Origin: Rhizobium phaseoli
GTDB lineage: Bacteria; Pseudomonadota; Alphaproteobacteria; Rhizobiales; Rhizobiaceae
Assembly (NCBI RefSeq): GCF_010668805.1
Contig: NZ_WUFT01000006.1
Span: forward strand, 62,001-126,000
Direction: 5' to 3'
Length of the DNA stretch: 64,000 nucleotides
The position numbers were made by a program, and so were the translations under genes. Positions 1 through 8,488 of the stretch are shown one piece after another. The notes beneath the pieces were generated by a model. It was not told where the DNA came from. It worked only from the letters and a program-made list of their open reading frames with translations, and did no database searches. Numbering within the stretch: position 1 is the stretch's first letter; the number at the start of each line of letters is the position of its first letter.

Positions 1-416
1 TCGAACAGAATCGGGTCGACCGCGGCGCCTATTCCAATTCCTATTGCCATACCGAGACGATATCTGGTTGCTGTGGCGGTAGTATGTGTTTGAAAAGGAG
101 CTGCGAGCGCGGTCCCACGCTCCAATGATCAAGAGAGAACGGCCACGTGATCTCGTGGCAGCGACGTGACGTCAATCTGCCGCCCGACCCCATTCTAAAG
201 TTAATGGCGGTCGCGTCCTGCCTCAGCCTCTACATCATTCGACCGTCTACGCAAAGCTGGCCGGTTCGTCGTTTGTTGCTTTAGTTAAAAGACGCCGGGA
301 AGACCGGCTCCGGAGGTATCACGTCGATCAAGGCGCCGCCGGCGCCCCGATGGCGCAAACGACCGCGGCGACGCTGTTCTCTCGCGACCTGGATCTTCGG
401 GCCTATGCCAACAATG
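1..416. other. Leading stretch with no assignable gene
   Basis: No convincing complete gene. A reading frame on the minus strand enters from the left edge, with an ATG at 48-50 that would begin MAIGIGIGAA and run out of the window. It has no clear ribosome binding site and only about 16 residues are visible, so it is not called. The base composition is more mixed than in the coding blocks to the right. Confidence 0.3.
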
Positions 417-662
417 TCACTGACCGCTCAAGCGCAATGCATCGATCAACTTGTGCACCTTGTCGGTCGCGTAAACGATATCCTCTCGGGGCAAATGCAC
501 CGTAATTTCGATCTCCTGCCATCGGCCGCCATTGTTTTTCGCGTAACTCACGGCGGCCTGTAGAGATCCGAATTCAACTGCGAGCGCATCAGCGATCCAG
601 AACTGCACGGTGCAATCGGCTTCGGAATAGTCGGAGAGTGCTTTGAGTGGGTCTAGGGCCAT
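417..662 (-). CDS. Small hypothetical protein
   Basis: An 81-residue reading frame starting at an ATG (660-662). I do not recognise the family. The protein is soluble-looking and mixed alpha/beta, with no signal peptide or membrane segment: an acidic N-terminal half is followed by a region ending in KVHKLIDALRLSG. The sequence looks protein-like rather than antisense-like, and no competing frame exists. The start lacks a strong Shine-Dalgarno sequence. It stands alone, about 250 bases from tRNA-Asn on the same strand, in a composition less GC-rich than the core genes. That fits a strain-variable gene near a tRNA. Confidence 0.45.
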   Translation of the reverse strand: MALDPLKALSDYSEADCTVQFWIADALAVEFGSLQAAVSYAKNNGGRWQEIEITVHLPREDIVYATDKVHKLIDALRLSGQ

Positions 663-909
663 GCGATCGGCTCTACACCCTTGCCGGTTCTTTGGCTACC
701 GCAGGTGAAGCGCCGCCGCTGTTTTCGAGTCGCGCATAACGTTTGCAATCTTGCGCCAATGCGGTGCGCTAGGGCAGAATGATCGCGGATCGCGGCCTCT
801 TGATGAGCCACCAGGAGCAAGCGATCACAGACGTCAGACTGGTTTCTAAAAGTGGGAAGAAAACGCCTGCCTTCGGATTTATTACGAAACAGGCGATTAA
901 CTTGAAAAA

Positions 910-984
910 TGGCTCCCCGGGCCGGATTCGAACCGGCGACCTGTCGATTAACAGTCGAATGCTCTACCGCTGAGCTACCAGGGA
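910..984 (-). tRNA. tRNA-Asn (anticodon GTT)
   Basis: Read on the minus strand it folds as a cloverleaf. The 7-bp acceptor stem TCCCTGG/CCGGGGA carries one G-T pair, the anticodon loop CTGTTAA carries GTT, the T-arm loop is TTCGAAT, and the discriminator G is followed by an encoded CCA. Length is 75 nt. It decodes AAC/AAU. Confidence 0.96.
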
Positions 985-1197
985 TCACTGCTTGGCGCGG
1001 TGTGAGTGGGCTAATACAAATGCTTGTCCGATTTGCCAAGCGGTTTTTTCAAAAAAATGAAATGAACTTGTATTTGGGATGCCTGAGCCCATCTCTGGGG
1101 AATGACCAACGGGAATGATCGCGAACAGACGAGGGCCGGCGAAAGGCCACGAAAGCGGGCAGGGCGCTTCGGCATCGATCATGCAAGCGGCAGGCTT

Positions 1198-1419
1198 ATG
1201 CTCGGCTCCTTCAGTATCGGAATGCCCCGTTCGCGCATCGCGCGGATGGCAATCGGCGTGGCCCTCATTCTTTGTGGGTTCTTAGGCTTCCTGCCGATCT
1301 TGGGATTCTGGATGCTGCCGCTCGGCTTTCTTGTGCTTTCGCACGATCTGCCTGTCGCGCGCCGGCTTCGACGGCGGCTGGCGGTCTGGTGGCACAGGCG
1401 GCGGAAACCGGCTGGCTGA
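1198..1419 (+). CDS. Small membrane protein with basic C-terminus
   Basis: A 73-residue protein if the ATG at 1198 is used; an upstream in-frame ATG at 1102 would add 32 polar residues that overlap the upstream intergenic region. Residues about 13-48 form one long or two closely spaced hydrophobic segments broken by Gly/Pro (GFLGFLPILGFW). A cytoplasmic-looking Arg-rich tail (RRLRRRL, RRRKPAG) follows. The pattern resembles small PGPGW-type transmembrane proteins, but that link is tentative. No function is assigned. Confidence 0.5.
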   Translation: MLGSFSIGMPRSRIARMAIGVALILCGFLGFLPILGFWMLPLGFLVLSHDLPVARRLRRRLAVWWHRRRKPAG

Positions 1420-1521
1420 CAGTTGTCTCCGGAAAGGTTTGGCGGAACCCTGAATGGCTTTTGCCTTCATGGTTTATGGATTGTAAAATGCGAAAACGCG
1501 CCAATTGGTCCAGGTGAGGAA

Positions 1522-1857
1522 ATGAAAGCATTTTTTATCGTCGTTGTGTCGGCGTCCGCGATTTTCTCAAGCGTTCCCGCCGAGGCTCTCGATAGCCGGG
1601 GTTTTGACGCCCGCGGCGTCTGCCGCCGTGCCGAAGGCTGCGTGGTCGACCAAGGTCAAGGCGGCGGCTATAACGGACCTCGCAACTATCGCAATTTCAA
1701 TGGCCGGAACGAGCGTGATGGCAGCAACGATCGCCACCGCGACGATCGCCGTTATCGCAATCAGAACAGAACCGACAATGTCGATCCAGCAGCCAGCCGG
1801 CTTGCCGCAGGCCCAGCGATTGAGCCGGCCACGCCGCCTAAGCGAATTTTGGCCTAA
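1522..1857 (+). CDS. Secreted small Arg/Asn/Asp-rich protein
   Basis: 111 residues from an ATG preceded by GTGAGGAA. Residues 1-21 form a clear Sec signal peptide (MKAFFIVVVSASAIFSSVPAEA), so the mature protein is periplasmic or secreted. The mature part has two Cys residues (in GVCRRAEGC) and a low-complexity stretch rich in R, N, D and G (about residues 50-90). That suggests a disordered, highly charged protein. The TAA stop lies exactly where the palindromic repeat at 1856 begins, so the native C-terminus may have been changed by that insertion. Family not recognised. Confidence 0.55.
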   Translation: MKAFFIVVVSASAIFSSVPAEALDSRGFDARGVCRRAEGCVVDQGQGGGYNGPRNYRNFNGRNERDGSNDRHRDDRRYRNQNRTDNVDPAASRLAAGPAIEPATPPKRILA

Positions 1858-1959
1858 AGCGCGTCGTAGTTAACTTGATTCATACGACGCGCTTTAGCTC
1901 CTTGTTTTTATGCATGTCGTTACCCGGGAACCGCTGCACACTTCCGGGCGACATGCATT
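1856..1959. repeat. Composite rhizobial palindromic repeat, copy A
   Basis: Two hairpins in tandem. The first is AAAGCGCGTCGTA ... TACGACGCGCTTTA, the second ATGCATGTCG ... CGACATGCAT with an inner CCGGAA/TTCCGG-type pairing. The same composite unit recurs inverted at 12454-12559. It resembles the RIME-type intergenic repeats described in Rhizobiaceae. It sits between two convergent genes and touches both of their stop codons. Confidence 0.8.
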
Positions 1960-2293
1960 AATTCGACCTGAGTTCGCTTTCCTCGAACACTCCACTGGGA
2001 CCCGGATCGAGGCTGGTCACCATGAAGAGGCTGCAGACGGTAAGCAGGAGGACGAGCTTCAGCGCGTAGGAGACGGAGAGCGGATGTCGCCCACCCCGTG
2101 ATACGCGGGAAGGCGCCACATAATAATTGTAATAGAAGTGCGGATCACTCGTTTCCAGCAGGTTCTGGTAGACGTGCGGCGGAATATCCGCGTGTTTCAC
2201 CGGTGGAGAACCTGGAAATTTTACGTGGAGATCGCGGCTCTCGGCGTCGTATGCCGCATGCACGTGCTTCGATTTGAGGGCAGCCCAATCCAT
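1958..2293 (-). CDS. KTSC-domain-like protein with C-terminal membrane anchor
   Basis: 111 residues from the ATG at 2291-2293, preceded by GGAG five bases upstream. Residues about 8-58 resemble the KTSC domain (named after the lysyl-tRNA synthetase C-terminus): a beta hairpin with YDAESRDLHVKF, then DIPPHVYQNLL and a Tyr-rich end (HFYYNYYV). Residues about 78-96 form one hydrophobic helix (LKLVLLLTVCSLFMV), which would anchor the protein in the inner membrane. The cellular role of stand-alone KTSC proteins is not known to me. The stop lies at the edge of the 1856 repeat. A second protein of similar N-terminal pattern is encoded at 2698-3000. Confidence 0.6.
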   Translation of the reverse strand: MDWAALKSKHVHAAYDAESRDLHVKFPGSPPVKHADIPPHVYQNLLETSDPHFYYNYYVAPSRVSRGGRHPLSVSYALKLVLLLTVCSLFMVTSLDPGPSGVFEESELRSN

Positions 2294-2552
2294 TGCAGCT
2301 CCTAGCACCCTCCCGGTGGCAATATGAGGCCTCAAGAACGATCGTCAAGCTGACAATTCGTTTCAAATGCAAACATTGGCAGGAAATGGGCTATCGTCAC
2401 GGTCATGGAAATTCCAGCCTGCGCCCGCGCGGTCGGATAGGGGAATATGGCTTTTTGGGCAGCGGCGGAATGGCGTTTTTCCGAAATGCCCTCTTGCGAT
2501 TTCCTTACGATCATTCTAAACGCTCGCCACGGCTCAGATAACGAGCGCGTGA

Positions 2553-2626
2553 GGCCTCGTGGCGGAGTGGTGACGCAGAGGACTGCAAATCCTTGTACCC
2601 CGGTTCAATTCCGGGCGAGGCCTCCA
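2553..2626 (+). tRNA. tRNA-Cys (anticodon GCA)
   Basis: Complete cloverleaf of 74 nt: acceptor stem GGCCTCG/CGAGGCC, anticodon loop CTGCAAA with GCA, T-loop TTCAATT, discriminator T and encoded CCA. It decodes UGC/UGU. Confidence 0.96.
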
Positions 2627-2697
2627 AAATTTTCCACACAACGTATATCGCCTGCCTGCGGCCCGTTAACGACGAGGCGTCGCGCCTGAGCGTAAGG

Positions 2698-3000
2698 CTA
2701 CCAGATCCGCGGGCCGGCCGAAAAATCGAACTGCGACGGATTGATTCCCCTGAGGCGGTAAAGCGCCTTCAGGCCGCCCTTGCGGATTTCCGCCTGATAT
2801 TCCAGATCGCTTGATCCCGACCCGCTACCGATTTCGGGACCGGCGCCGAGCAGCCGTCGCATGGCCTGCGGCGAAACGCCGGTGAAGCTGCGAATGTCGC
2901 CGCTGCTGTATTTGATCAGCAGCAGGCGGGCATCGGCATTGTAGTGAAGCACGTCGATATCGCGCGATTTTATCAAAAACGTTTGCATGCGCACACCCAT
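2698..3000 (-). CDS. Small KTSC-like hypothetical protein
   Basis: 100 residues from the ATG at 2998-3000; an internal ATG at 2986-2988 (MQTFLIKS) is an equally good start, because neither has a strong ribosome binding site. The N-terminal half (residues about 5-50) has the strand-turn-strand pattern of a KTSC-like fold: IDVLHYNADARLLLIKYSSGD, then a helix entered by VSPQAMRRLL. The C-terminal half is basic and soluble. No signal peptide or membrane segment. It follows tRNA-Cys on the opposite strand. Function unknown. Confidence 0.5.
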   Translation of the reverse strand: MGVRMQTFLIKSRDIDVLHYNADARLLLIKYSSGDIRSFTGVSPQAMRRLLGAGPEIGSGSGSSDLEYQAEIRKGGLKALYRLRGINPSQFDFSAGPRIW

Positions 3001-3223
3001 AGCGAAAGGTGTGGGCGCCGCAACAAAATGGTTGACGTAACGTTAATGCGCGTGAGGCGGTCGAGGCTGGAAGTGCTGGCTACTGTTGGCGCCATGGGAA
3101 GCGGCCAGCGGGGTCGCGCCGTGATTTCAAACGAACCGAGCGCAAATGAAACCGGCGTCTGCCTGCATGAGATTGCTGCAGACGATATGCCGGGACTATC
3201 TCTGAGCGCCCTTTGGCGCCCAA

Positions 3224-3331
3224 TCACTTCAGGGTCGTTTCGCCGTCAAGCAGCCCGCAGCAGAATATGCCGATGAGCGCTGCGACGATGAAAAAGTCGA
3301 ACAGCGAGAAATACTCGAAAATTGCAGACAT
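3224..3331 (-). CDS. 35-residue single-span membrane microprotein
   Basis: A short frame with the strongest ribosome binding site nearby: AGGAGG lies eight bases before the ATG (3329-3331). The product MSAIFEYFSLFDFFIVAALI... is 35 residues with one hydrophobic helix (residues about 8-28) containing two adjacent Cys residues (IFCCG), and a short charged tail ending ETTLK. It is most likely an inner-membrane microprotein. It stands alone, divergent from the PIMT-like gene at 3540. No family is recognised. Conservation of the frame in other Rhizobium strains would decide whether it is real. Confidence 0.55.
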   Translation of the reverse strand: MSAIFEYFSLFDFFIVAALIGIFCCGLLDGETTLK

Positions 3332-3539
3332 GGCCTGCTCCTCCTATTTCCTCCGTTGAAGATGATAACATGAAGGGGCAGGGGATTCCACGTTTGCGTT
3401 GCAACGCTTCAATCCCCCTGTGGCGCGGAAGATGCGCCTGCCGGATTCTTTACGCCGGAGGTTGCCAAGCCTTGAAAGCATCCGTGGCGGGGATTAAGAG
3501 ACGAAGGACAGGAACCGCTTTCAAGAGCCAGAGGACATG

Positions 3540-4202
3540 ATGGATTTCGAAGCAGCGCGCGCAAAGATGGTCGACACCCAGGTTCGCACGACGGACGTTA
3601 CCTCGCATTCCGTGCTGACGGCGTTTCTCTCCGTGCCGCGTGAGGCATTCGTGCCGGAGAAGGCGAAGCTGCTGGCTTACATCGACAACGATGTAGAGAT
3701 ATCGGCCGCAGCACCGGGAAAGCCGGCCCGATTCCTGATGGAGGCATCGCCGCTTGCCAAGCTGCTGCAGCTTGCCGCGATCACCAAGAATGATTTCGTC
3801 CTCGAAGTCGGTTGCGGCACGGGTTACACATCGGCGCTGCTGTCGATCATTGCCGGCTCCGTCATCGCGCTTGAATGCGATGAGACGCTGGCCGCCGAGG
3901 CGAAGGCGCAGCTTTCCGGCTATGCCAAAGTCGAAGTCGTGACCGGACCACTCGAAAAGGGCTACGCTGCCGGCGCTCCCTATGATCTGATCTTCGTCAA
4001 TGGCGCAGTCGAGGAGGTTCCGGCGGCTCTTCTCGGTCAATTGCGTGATGGCGGCCGTCTGATCACCGTCGAAGGTTACGGCAATGCTGCCCGCGCCAAG
4101 GTATTCGTCGCCGAGCGCGGCGCCGTTTCGGAAAACGTCTTCTTCAATGCCTCCGTGAAGCCGCTGCCCGGTTTCGCCAAGGCGCGCGAATTCGTTTTCT
4201 GA
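3540..4202 (+). CDS. Protein-L-isoaspartate O-methyltransferase family protein
   Basis: 220 residues. It transfers a methyl group from S-adenosylmethionine, in the classical family to isoaspartyl residues of damaged proteins. The PIMT N-terminal signature is present (MVDTQVRTTDV, VPREAFVP at about residue 33). The SAM-binding motif I follows as VLEVGCGTGYTSALL at about residue 89, with the acidic ribose-binding residue in ALECDE. A second, more canonical pcm lies at 26314, so this copy may have another target. Two ATGs are adjacent (3537 and 3540); the second has better spacing from GAGG at 3531. In other Rhizobiaceae the next gene is, as I recall, tolC; here it is absent. Confidence 0.8.
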   Translation: MDFEAARAKMVDTQVRTTDVTSHSVLTAFLSVPREAFVPEKAKLLAYIDNDVEISAAAPGKPARFLMEASPLAKLLQLAAITKNDFVLEVGCGTGYTSALLSIIAGSVIALECDETLAAEAKAQLSGYAKVEVVTGPLEKGYAAGAPYDLIFVNGAVEEVPAALLGQLRDGGRLITVEGYGNAARAKVFVAERGAVSENVFFNASVKPLPGFAKAREFVF

Positions 4203-4280
4203 GGCCATTTTTATCGATGAATTCAGCAACGGGCGCCAATGGAGCCTGTTAGACCGGCTCATAGGCCTGCCTATCTCTCC

Positions 4281-4354
4281 GTCGTCATGCTCGGGCTTGT
4301 CCCGAGCATCTGGTGAGCCGGCTGCAGATCCTCGGCACAAGGCCGAGGATGACG
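4281..4354. repeat. Alphaproteobacterial tandem-hairpin intergenic repeat
   Basis: Two consecutive palindromes: GTCATGCTCGGGCTTGTCCC-type (stem ATGCTCGGG/CCCGAGCAT), then ATCCTCGGC ACAAG GCCGAGGAT. This unit is very widespread in alphaproteobacterial intergenic DNA. It fills part of the 393-base gap between the methyltransferase and popZ; the rest of that gap (4203-4280 and 4355-4595) shows no gene. Confidence 0.75.
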
Positions 4355-4595
4355 CCGAGTAAAGAGCAAGGCCTGTTATCAATGCTCGGTTTTTTCGAGT
4401 GCCGCCGGAAAGCCTTCACAAACATCATTTACCCTGACGCCGCCATGTCGCAAACATCGGGTAACAAAACTGTGCATGGCCGCACTCATTTGATTCGCGA
4501 TGATTTTTTTCACGTCTGAGGTATTCTAAGGTCGCGGTGATTCGGATGACCGCTCCACATCGTCCGGTCGTTGTTTTTGGATAACGGGGATTGAA

Positions 4596-5465
4596 ATGGC
4601 TCAGCCAGGTGTAGCGCGTGAACCGTCCATGGAAGAAATTCTGGCCTCCATCCGCCAGATCATCGAAAGCAATGAGCCCGGCGCCGGCAAGGCGATCTCC
4701 GCATCCCTGCCGCCGGTCTACGGTGCCGATGAGGATGAGAACGGCTCCGAAATCCATCTGACGGTGGATGACACCTATGCCGGCGTGGAGTTCCCCGAAC
4801 CGGCCATGCGCTCCTCCGATCCGCGTTTCGTCGCCGCCAATTCGGCCGGCACCGCCCCTGAAACAGAAGTGCCGGCCCGCGCCCTGTCGCTTGCCGATGT
4901 CGCCGCCCGCGTGCGCGCCGCCTCCGAGCGCAGCGCCGTACAGGCCGGTCAGGCACTGCGTGAGATTCCGAACGGCTTCCGCCAGCCCGAACCGCAGCCG
5001 GCAGTGATGCCGGAGCCGCCGCGTGCAGCAGTACCGCAGCCGCAGCCGACGCAGCCTGTTTTTCCTCCGGCTAGCGTTGCGCCCGTTCCGCAGGCGGTGA
5101 TCGAGCCGGCCGAGCCGATCTATGCGGAAGCACCGCGGGTCGCAGTCGAGGCGCCGGCGCCCGCCGTTGAAACAATGCCGCCCGCTTTGGAACCCGCACA
5201 GTCGTCGGCTGAACGGTTCCTGCCGAGCGTCATGGACGAGGTCCAGCCGACGCTGCTTTCACAGGATGCCGGTCTGCAGATCAGCCGCTCTTTCGAGGAG
5301 CTCGCCGCCGCGATCGACGGTGCGGAGCGCCGCTCGCTGGACGAGATCGCAGAGGATATGCTGCGTCCGATGCTGCGCGAATGGCTTGATGATAATCTGC
5401 CGACGCTGGTCGAGCGGCTGGTGCGTGAAGAGATCGAGCGCGTGGCGCGCGGCCCGCGCCGCTGA
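4596..5465 (+). CDS. popZ: PopZ, polar organizing protein (DUF2497)
   Basis: 289 residues with the architecture of alphaproteobacterial PopZ. A conserved N-terminal helix (MEEILASIRQIIE, residues about 11-23) precedes a long acidic, Pro/Ala-rich disordered linker (about 60-200). C-terminal helices with the signature LRPMLREWLDDNLP follow at about residue 253, ending in a basic oligomerisation region. PopZ forms polar condensates that anchor the centromere complex; in Agrobacterium it marks the growing pole. It is followed by a strong terminator and valS. The start ATG is preceded by GGGGATTGAA. Confidence 0.9.
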   Translation: MAQPGVAREPSMEEILASIRQIIESNEPGAGKAISASLPPVYGADEDENGSEIHLTVDDTYAGVEFPEPAMRSSDPRFVAANSAGTAPETEVPARALSLADVAARVRAASERSAVQAGQALREIPNGFRQPEPQPAVMPEPPRAAVPQPQPTQPVFPPASVAPVPQAVIEPAEPIYAEAPRVAVEAPAPAVETMPPALEPAQSSAERFLPSVMDEVQPTLLSQDAGLQISRSFEELAAAIDGAERRSLDEIAEDMLRPMLREWLDDNLPTLVERLVREEIERVARGPRR

Positions 5466-5484
5466 TCGGATTGCTTTTTCCTGA

Positions 5485-5516
5485 AAAGCCGCTCCGGTCT
5501 CCGGGGCGGCTTTTTT
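5485..5516 (+). terminator. Rho-independent terminator after popZ
   Basis: GC-rich hairpin AAGCCGC-CCGG / CCGG-GCGGCTT followed by six T residues, 20 bases after the popZ stop. Confidence 0.9.
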
Positions 5517-5580
5517 ATTGACTTGCCGGTGCCCATCCTATTTACAAACGGCATCCTCGAACCTCGAAATTGGTCAGAAA

Positions 5581-8424
5581 ATGCTCGACAAGACCTATGA
5601 TTCAGCTGCCGTCGAACCCAAAATCGCTGCGAAATGGGATGAGGAGGACGCCTTCCGCGCCGGCGCGAACGCCAAGCCCGGGGCCGAGACCTTCACCATC
5701 GTCATCCCGCCGCCGAACGTTACCGGTTCGCTGCATATGGGCCATGCGCTGAACAACACGTTGCAGGACATCATGGTTCGCTTCGAGCGCATGCGCGGCA
5801 AGGACGTGCTCTGGCAGCCGGGCATGGACCATGCCGGCATCGCCACGCAGATGGTCGTCGAGCGCAAGCTGATGGAACAGCAGCTGCCCGGCCGCCGCGA
5901 CATGGGCCGTGAAGCCTTCATCGACAAAATCTGGGAGTGGAAGGCTGAATCGGGTGGCCTGATCTTCAACCAGTTGAAGCGCCTGGGCGCCTCATGCGAC
6001 TGGTCGCGCGAACGCTTCACCATGGACGAGGGGCTGTCGCAGGCGGTTCTCGAGGTTTTCGTCACGCTCTACAAGGAAGGCTTGATCTACAAGGACAAGC
6101 GCCTGGTCAATTGGGACCCCAAACTCCTGACTGCTATCTCCGACATGGAAGTCGAGCAGCACGAGATGAAGGGTCATCTCTGGCATCTGCGTTATCCGCT
6201 CGAGGCGGGCGTCACCTATCAATATCCGATCGCCTTCGATGAAGAGGGCAAGCCAACCGAATTCGAGACGCGCGATTATATCGTCGTCGCGACGACGCGG
6301 CCGGAGACGATGCTGGGCGATACTGGTGTTGCCGTGAACCCTGAAGACGAGCGTTACAAACCGATCGTCGGCAAGCATGTCATTCTGCCGATCGTCGGCC
6401 GCAAGATTCCGATCGTCGCCGACGATTATGCCGACCCGACGGCCGGCACCGGTGCGGTGAAGATCACGCCCGCACATGATTTCAATGACTTCGAGGTCGG
6501 CAAGCGCGCAAAGCTGCGGGCCATCAACGTCATGAACGTCGATGCCACGATTACCATCAAGGAGAACGAGGATTTCCTCGAAGGCCTCGACAATCCGGCC
6601 GCGCTGCATGGCGCCTGGGATCGTCTGGAAGGGCAGGACCGTTTCTTTGCGCGCAAGGTGATCGTCGAGATCTTCGAAGAGGCCGGCCTTCTCGACAAGA
6701 TCGAACCGCACAAGAATATGGTGCCGCACGGCGACCGCGGCGGCGTGCCGATCGAGCCGCGGCTGACCGAACAATGGTTTGTCGACAACAAGACATTGGG
6801 ACAACCCGCGCTGGAATCCGTTCGCGAGGGAAAAACCAGGTTCATTCCCAGGAACTGGGAAAATACCTATTTCAACTGGCTGGAGAACATCGAGCCGTGG
6901 TGCATCTCCCGACAGCTCTGGTGGGGACATCAGATTCCCGCCTGGTATGGCCCGGACGGTCAGGTCTTCGTCGAAAAGACCGAGGAAGAGGCGCTGCAGG
7001 CGGCAATCCAGCATTACCTTTCGCATGAAGGCCCCATGAAGGCCTATGTCGAGGACCTGCTCGAAAACTTCAAGCCGGGTGAGATTCTGACGCGGGACGA
7101 GGACGTGCTCGACACATGGTTCTCCTCCGCACTCTGGCCCTTCTCGACGCTCGGCTGGCCGGACCAGACGCCGGAACTCGCGCGTTATTATCCGACCAGT
7201 GTTCTGGTCACCGGTTTCGATATCATCCCGTTCTGGGTCGTTCGCATGATGCAGATGGGCCTGCATTTCATGAAGGACGAGAACGGCGATCCCGTCGAAC
7301 CCTTCCACACGATCTACATTCACGCGCTGGTGCGCGACAAGAATGGGCAGAAGATGTCGAAGTCGAAGGGCAACGTCATCGATCCCCTGGAGCTGATCGA
7401 CGAATATGGCGCCGATGCGCTGCGTTTCACGCTGGCAATCATGGCGGCACAGGGCCGCGACGTGAAGCTCGATCCGGCCCGCATCGCCGGCTATCGCAAC
7501 TTCGGTACCAAGCTCTGGAACGCCACGCGCTTCGCCGAGATGAACGGTGTCAAGAGCGACCCGCATTTCGTGCCGGAGGCGGCCGAACTCACCATCAACC
7601 GCTGGATCCTGACGGAGCTTGCCCGTACGGAACGTGACGTTACGGAAGCGCTTGAAGCCTTCCGCTTCAACGATGCCGCCGGCGCGCTCTATCGCTTCGT
7701 CTGGAACCAGGTCTGCGACTGGTATCTCGAGCTCCTGAAGCCGGTCTTCAATGGTGAGGACGAGGGTGCCAAGGCCGAGGCCCAGGCCTGCAGCGCCTAT
7801 ATTCTCGAAGAGATCTACAAGCTGCTGCATCCCTTCATGCCCTTCATGACCGAAGAGCTTTGGGCCCATACCGCAGGCGAGGGCAAAGAGCGCGGCACTT
7901 TGGTTTGCCATGCCGAATGGCCGTCGCCCTCCTATGCCGACGACGCGGCCGCCGACGAGATCAACTGGCTGATCGACCTCGTCTCCGGCATCCGCTCGGT
8001 GCGCGCCGAAATGAACGTGCCGCCGTCGGCAACAGCCCCGCTCGTCGTCGTCAAAGCCAACAACCTGACGCGCGAACGGCTGTTCCGCCATGACGCCGCC
8101 ATCAAGCGGCTTGCCCGCGTCGAGGCCATATCGCTGGCCGACGATGCGCCCAAGGGGGCTGCTCAGATCGTCGTCGCCGAGGCCACTATTTGCCTGCCGC
8201 TCGGCAATCTGATCGACCTTTCCGCCGAAAAGGCCCGTCTCGAAAAGGCAATCGCCAAAATGGAAGGTGAGATCTCGCGCATCGACGGCAAACTCTCCAA
8301 CGAGAAGTTTGTCGCCAACGCCAACCCCGACGTGGTCGAGGCCGAGCGCGAGCGCCTCGATGAGTTGAAGGGCCAGATCGCCAGCTTGAAGACCGCCCTC
8401 TCCAGGGTAAGCGAAGCCGGGTAA
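5581..8424 (+). CDS. valS: Valine--tRNA ligase
   Basis: 947 residues, the usual ValRS length. It charges tRNA-Val. The class I HIGH motif is HMGH at residues 52-55 (in PPPNVTGSLHMGH). An editing CP1 domain follows (TTRPETMLGDTGVAVNP), and KMSKSKGN lies at about residue 591. The C-terminal coiled coil typical of ValRS spans roughly residues 885-945. An upstream in-frame start at 5518 would run into the popZ terminator, so the ATG at 5581 (MLDKTYDS) is chosen. Monocistronic, with its own terminator. Confidence 0.98.
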   Translation: MLDKTYDSAAVEPKIAAKWDEEDAFRAGANAKPGAETFTIVIPPPNVTGSLHMGHALNNTLQDIMVRFERMRGKDVLWQPGMDHAGIATQMVVERKLMEQQLPGRRDMGREAFIDKIWEWKAESGGLIFNQLKRLGASCDWSRERFTMDEGLSQAVLEVFVTLYKEGLIYKDKRLVNWDPKLLTAISDMEVEQHEMKGHLWHLRYPLEAGVTYQYPIAFDEEGKPTEFETRDYIVVATTRPETMLGDTGVAVNPEDERYKPIVGKHVILPIVGRKIPIVADDYADPTAGTGAVKITPAHDFNDFEVGKRAKLRAINVMNVDATITIKENEDFLEGLDNPAALHGAWDRLEGQDRFFARKVIVEIFEEAGLLDKIEPHKNMVPHGDRGGVPIEPRLTEQWFVDNKTLGQPALESVREGKTRFIPRNWENTYFNWLENIEPWCISRQLWWGHQIPAWYGPDGQVFVEKTEEEALQAAIQHYLSHEGPMKAYVEDLLENFKPGEILTRDEDVLDTWFSSALWPFSTLGWPDQTPELARYYPTSVLVTGFDIIPFWVVRMMQMGLHFMKDENGDPVEPFHTIYIHALVRDKNGQKMSKSKGNVIDPLELIDEYGADALRFTLAIMAAQGRDVKLDPARIAGYRNFGTKLWNATRFAEMNGVKSDPHFVPEAAELTINRWILTELARTERDVTEALEAFRFNDAAGALYRFVWNQVCDWYLELLKPVFNGEDEGAKAEAQACSAYILEEIYKLLHPFMPFMTEELWAHTAGEGKERGTLVCHAEWPSPSYADDAAADEINWLIDLVSGIRSVRAEMNVPPSATAPLVVVKANNLTRERLFRHDAAIKRLARVEAISLADDAPKGAAQIVVAEATICLPLGNLIDLSAEKARLEKAIAKMEGEISRIDGKLSNEKFVANANPDVVEAERERLDELKGQIASLKTALSRVSEAG

Positions 8425-8458
8425 GGTTCATCGCCCGTTTTGGTATTTTATTTCAAAG

Positions 8459-8488
8459 GCGCGTCCCTCCTTGGGCGCGTCTTTTTCG
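8459..8488 (+). terminator. Rho-independent terminator after valS
   Basis: Hairpin GGCGCGTCC ctcctt GGGCGCGTC (nine pairs, two of them G-T) followed by TTTTT. Confidence 0.8.

Noticed and set aside
1-50. Partial minus-strand frame starting MAIGIGIGAA at the left edge
   Set aside because: Too short to judge, no ribosome binding site, cut by the window boundary.
5992-8091. A 699-codon open frame antisense to valS
   Set aside because: It mirrors the codon bias of valS; the translation has no recognisable domain, and valS is unambiguous.
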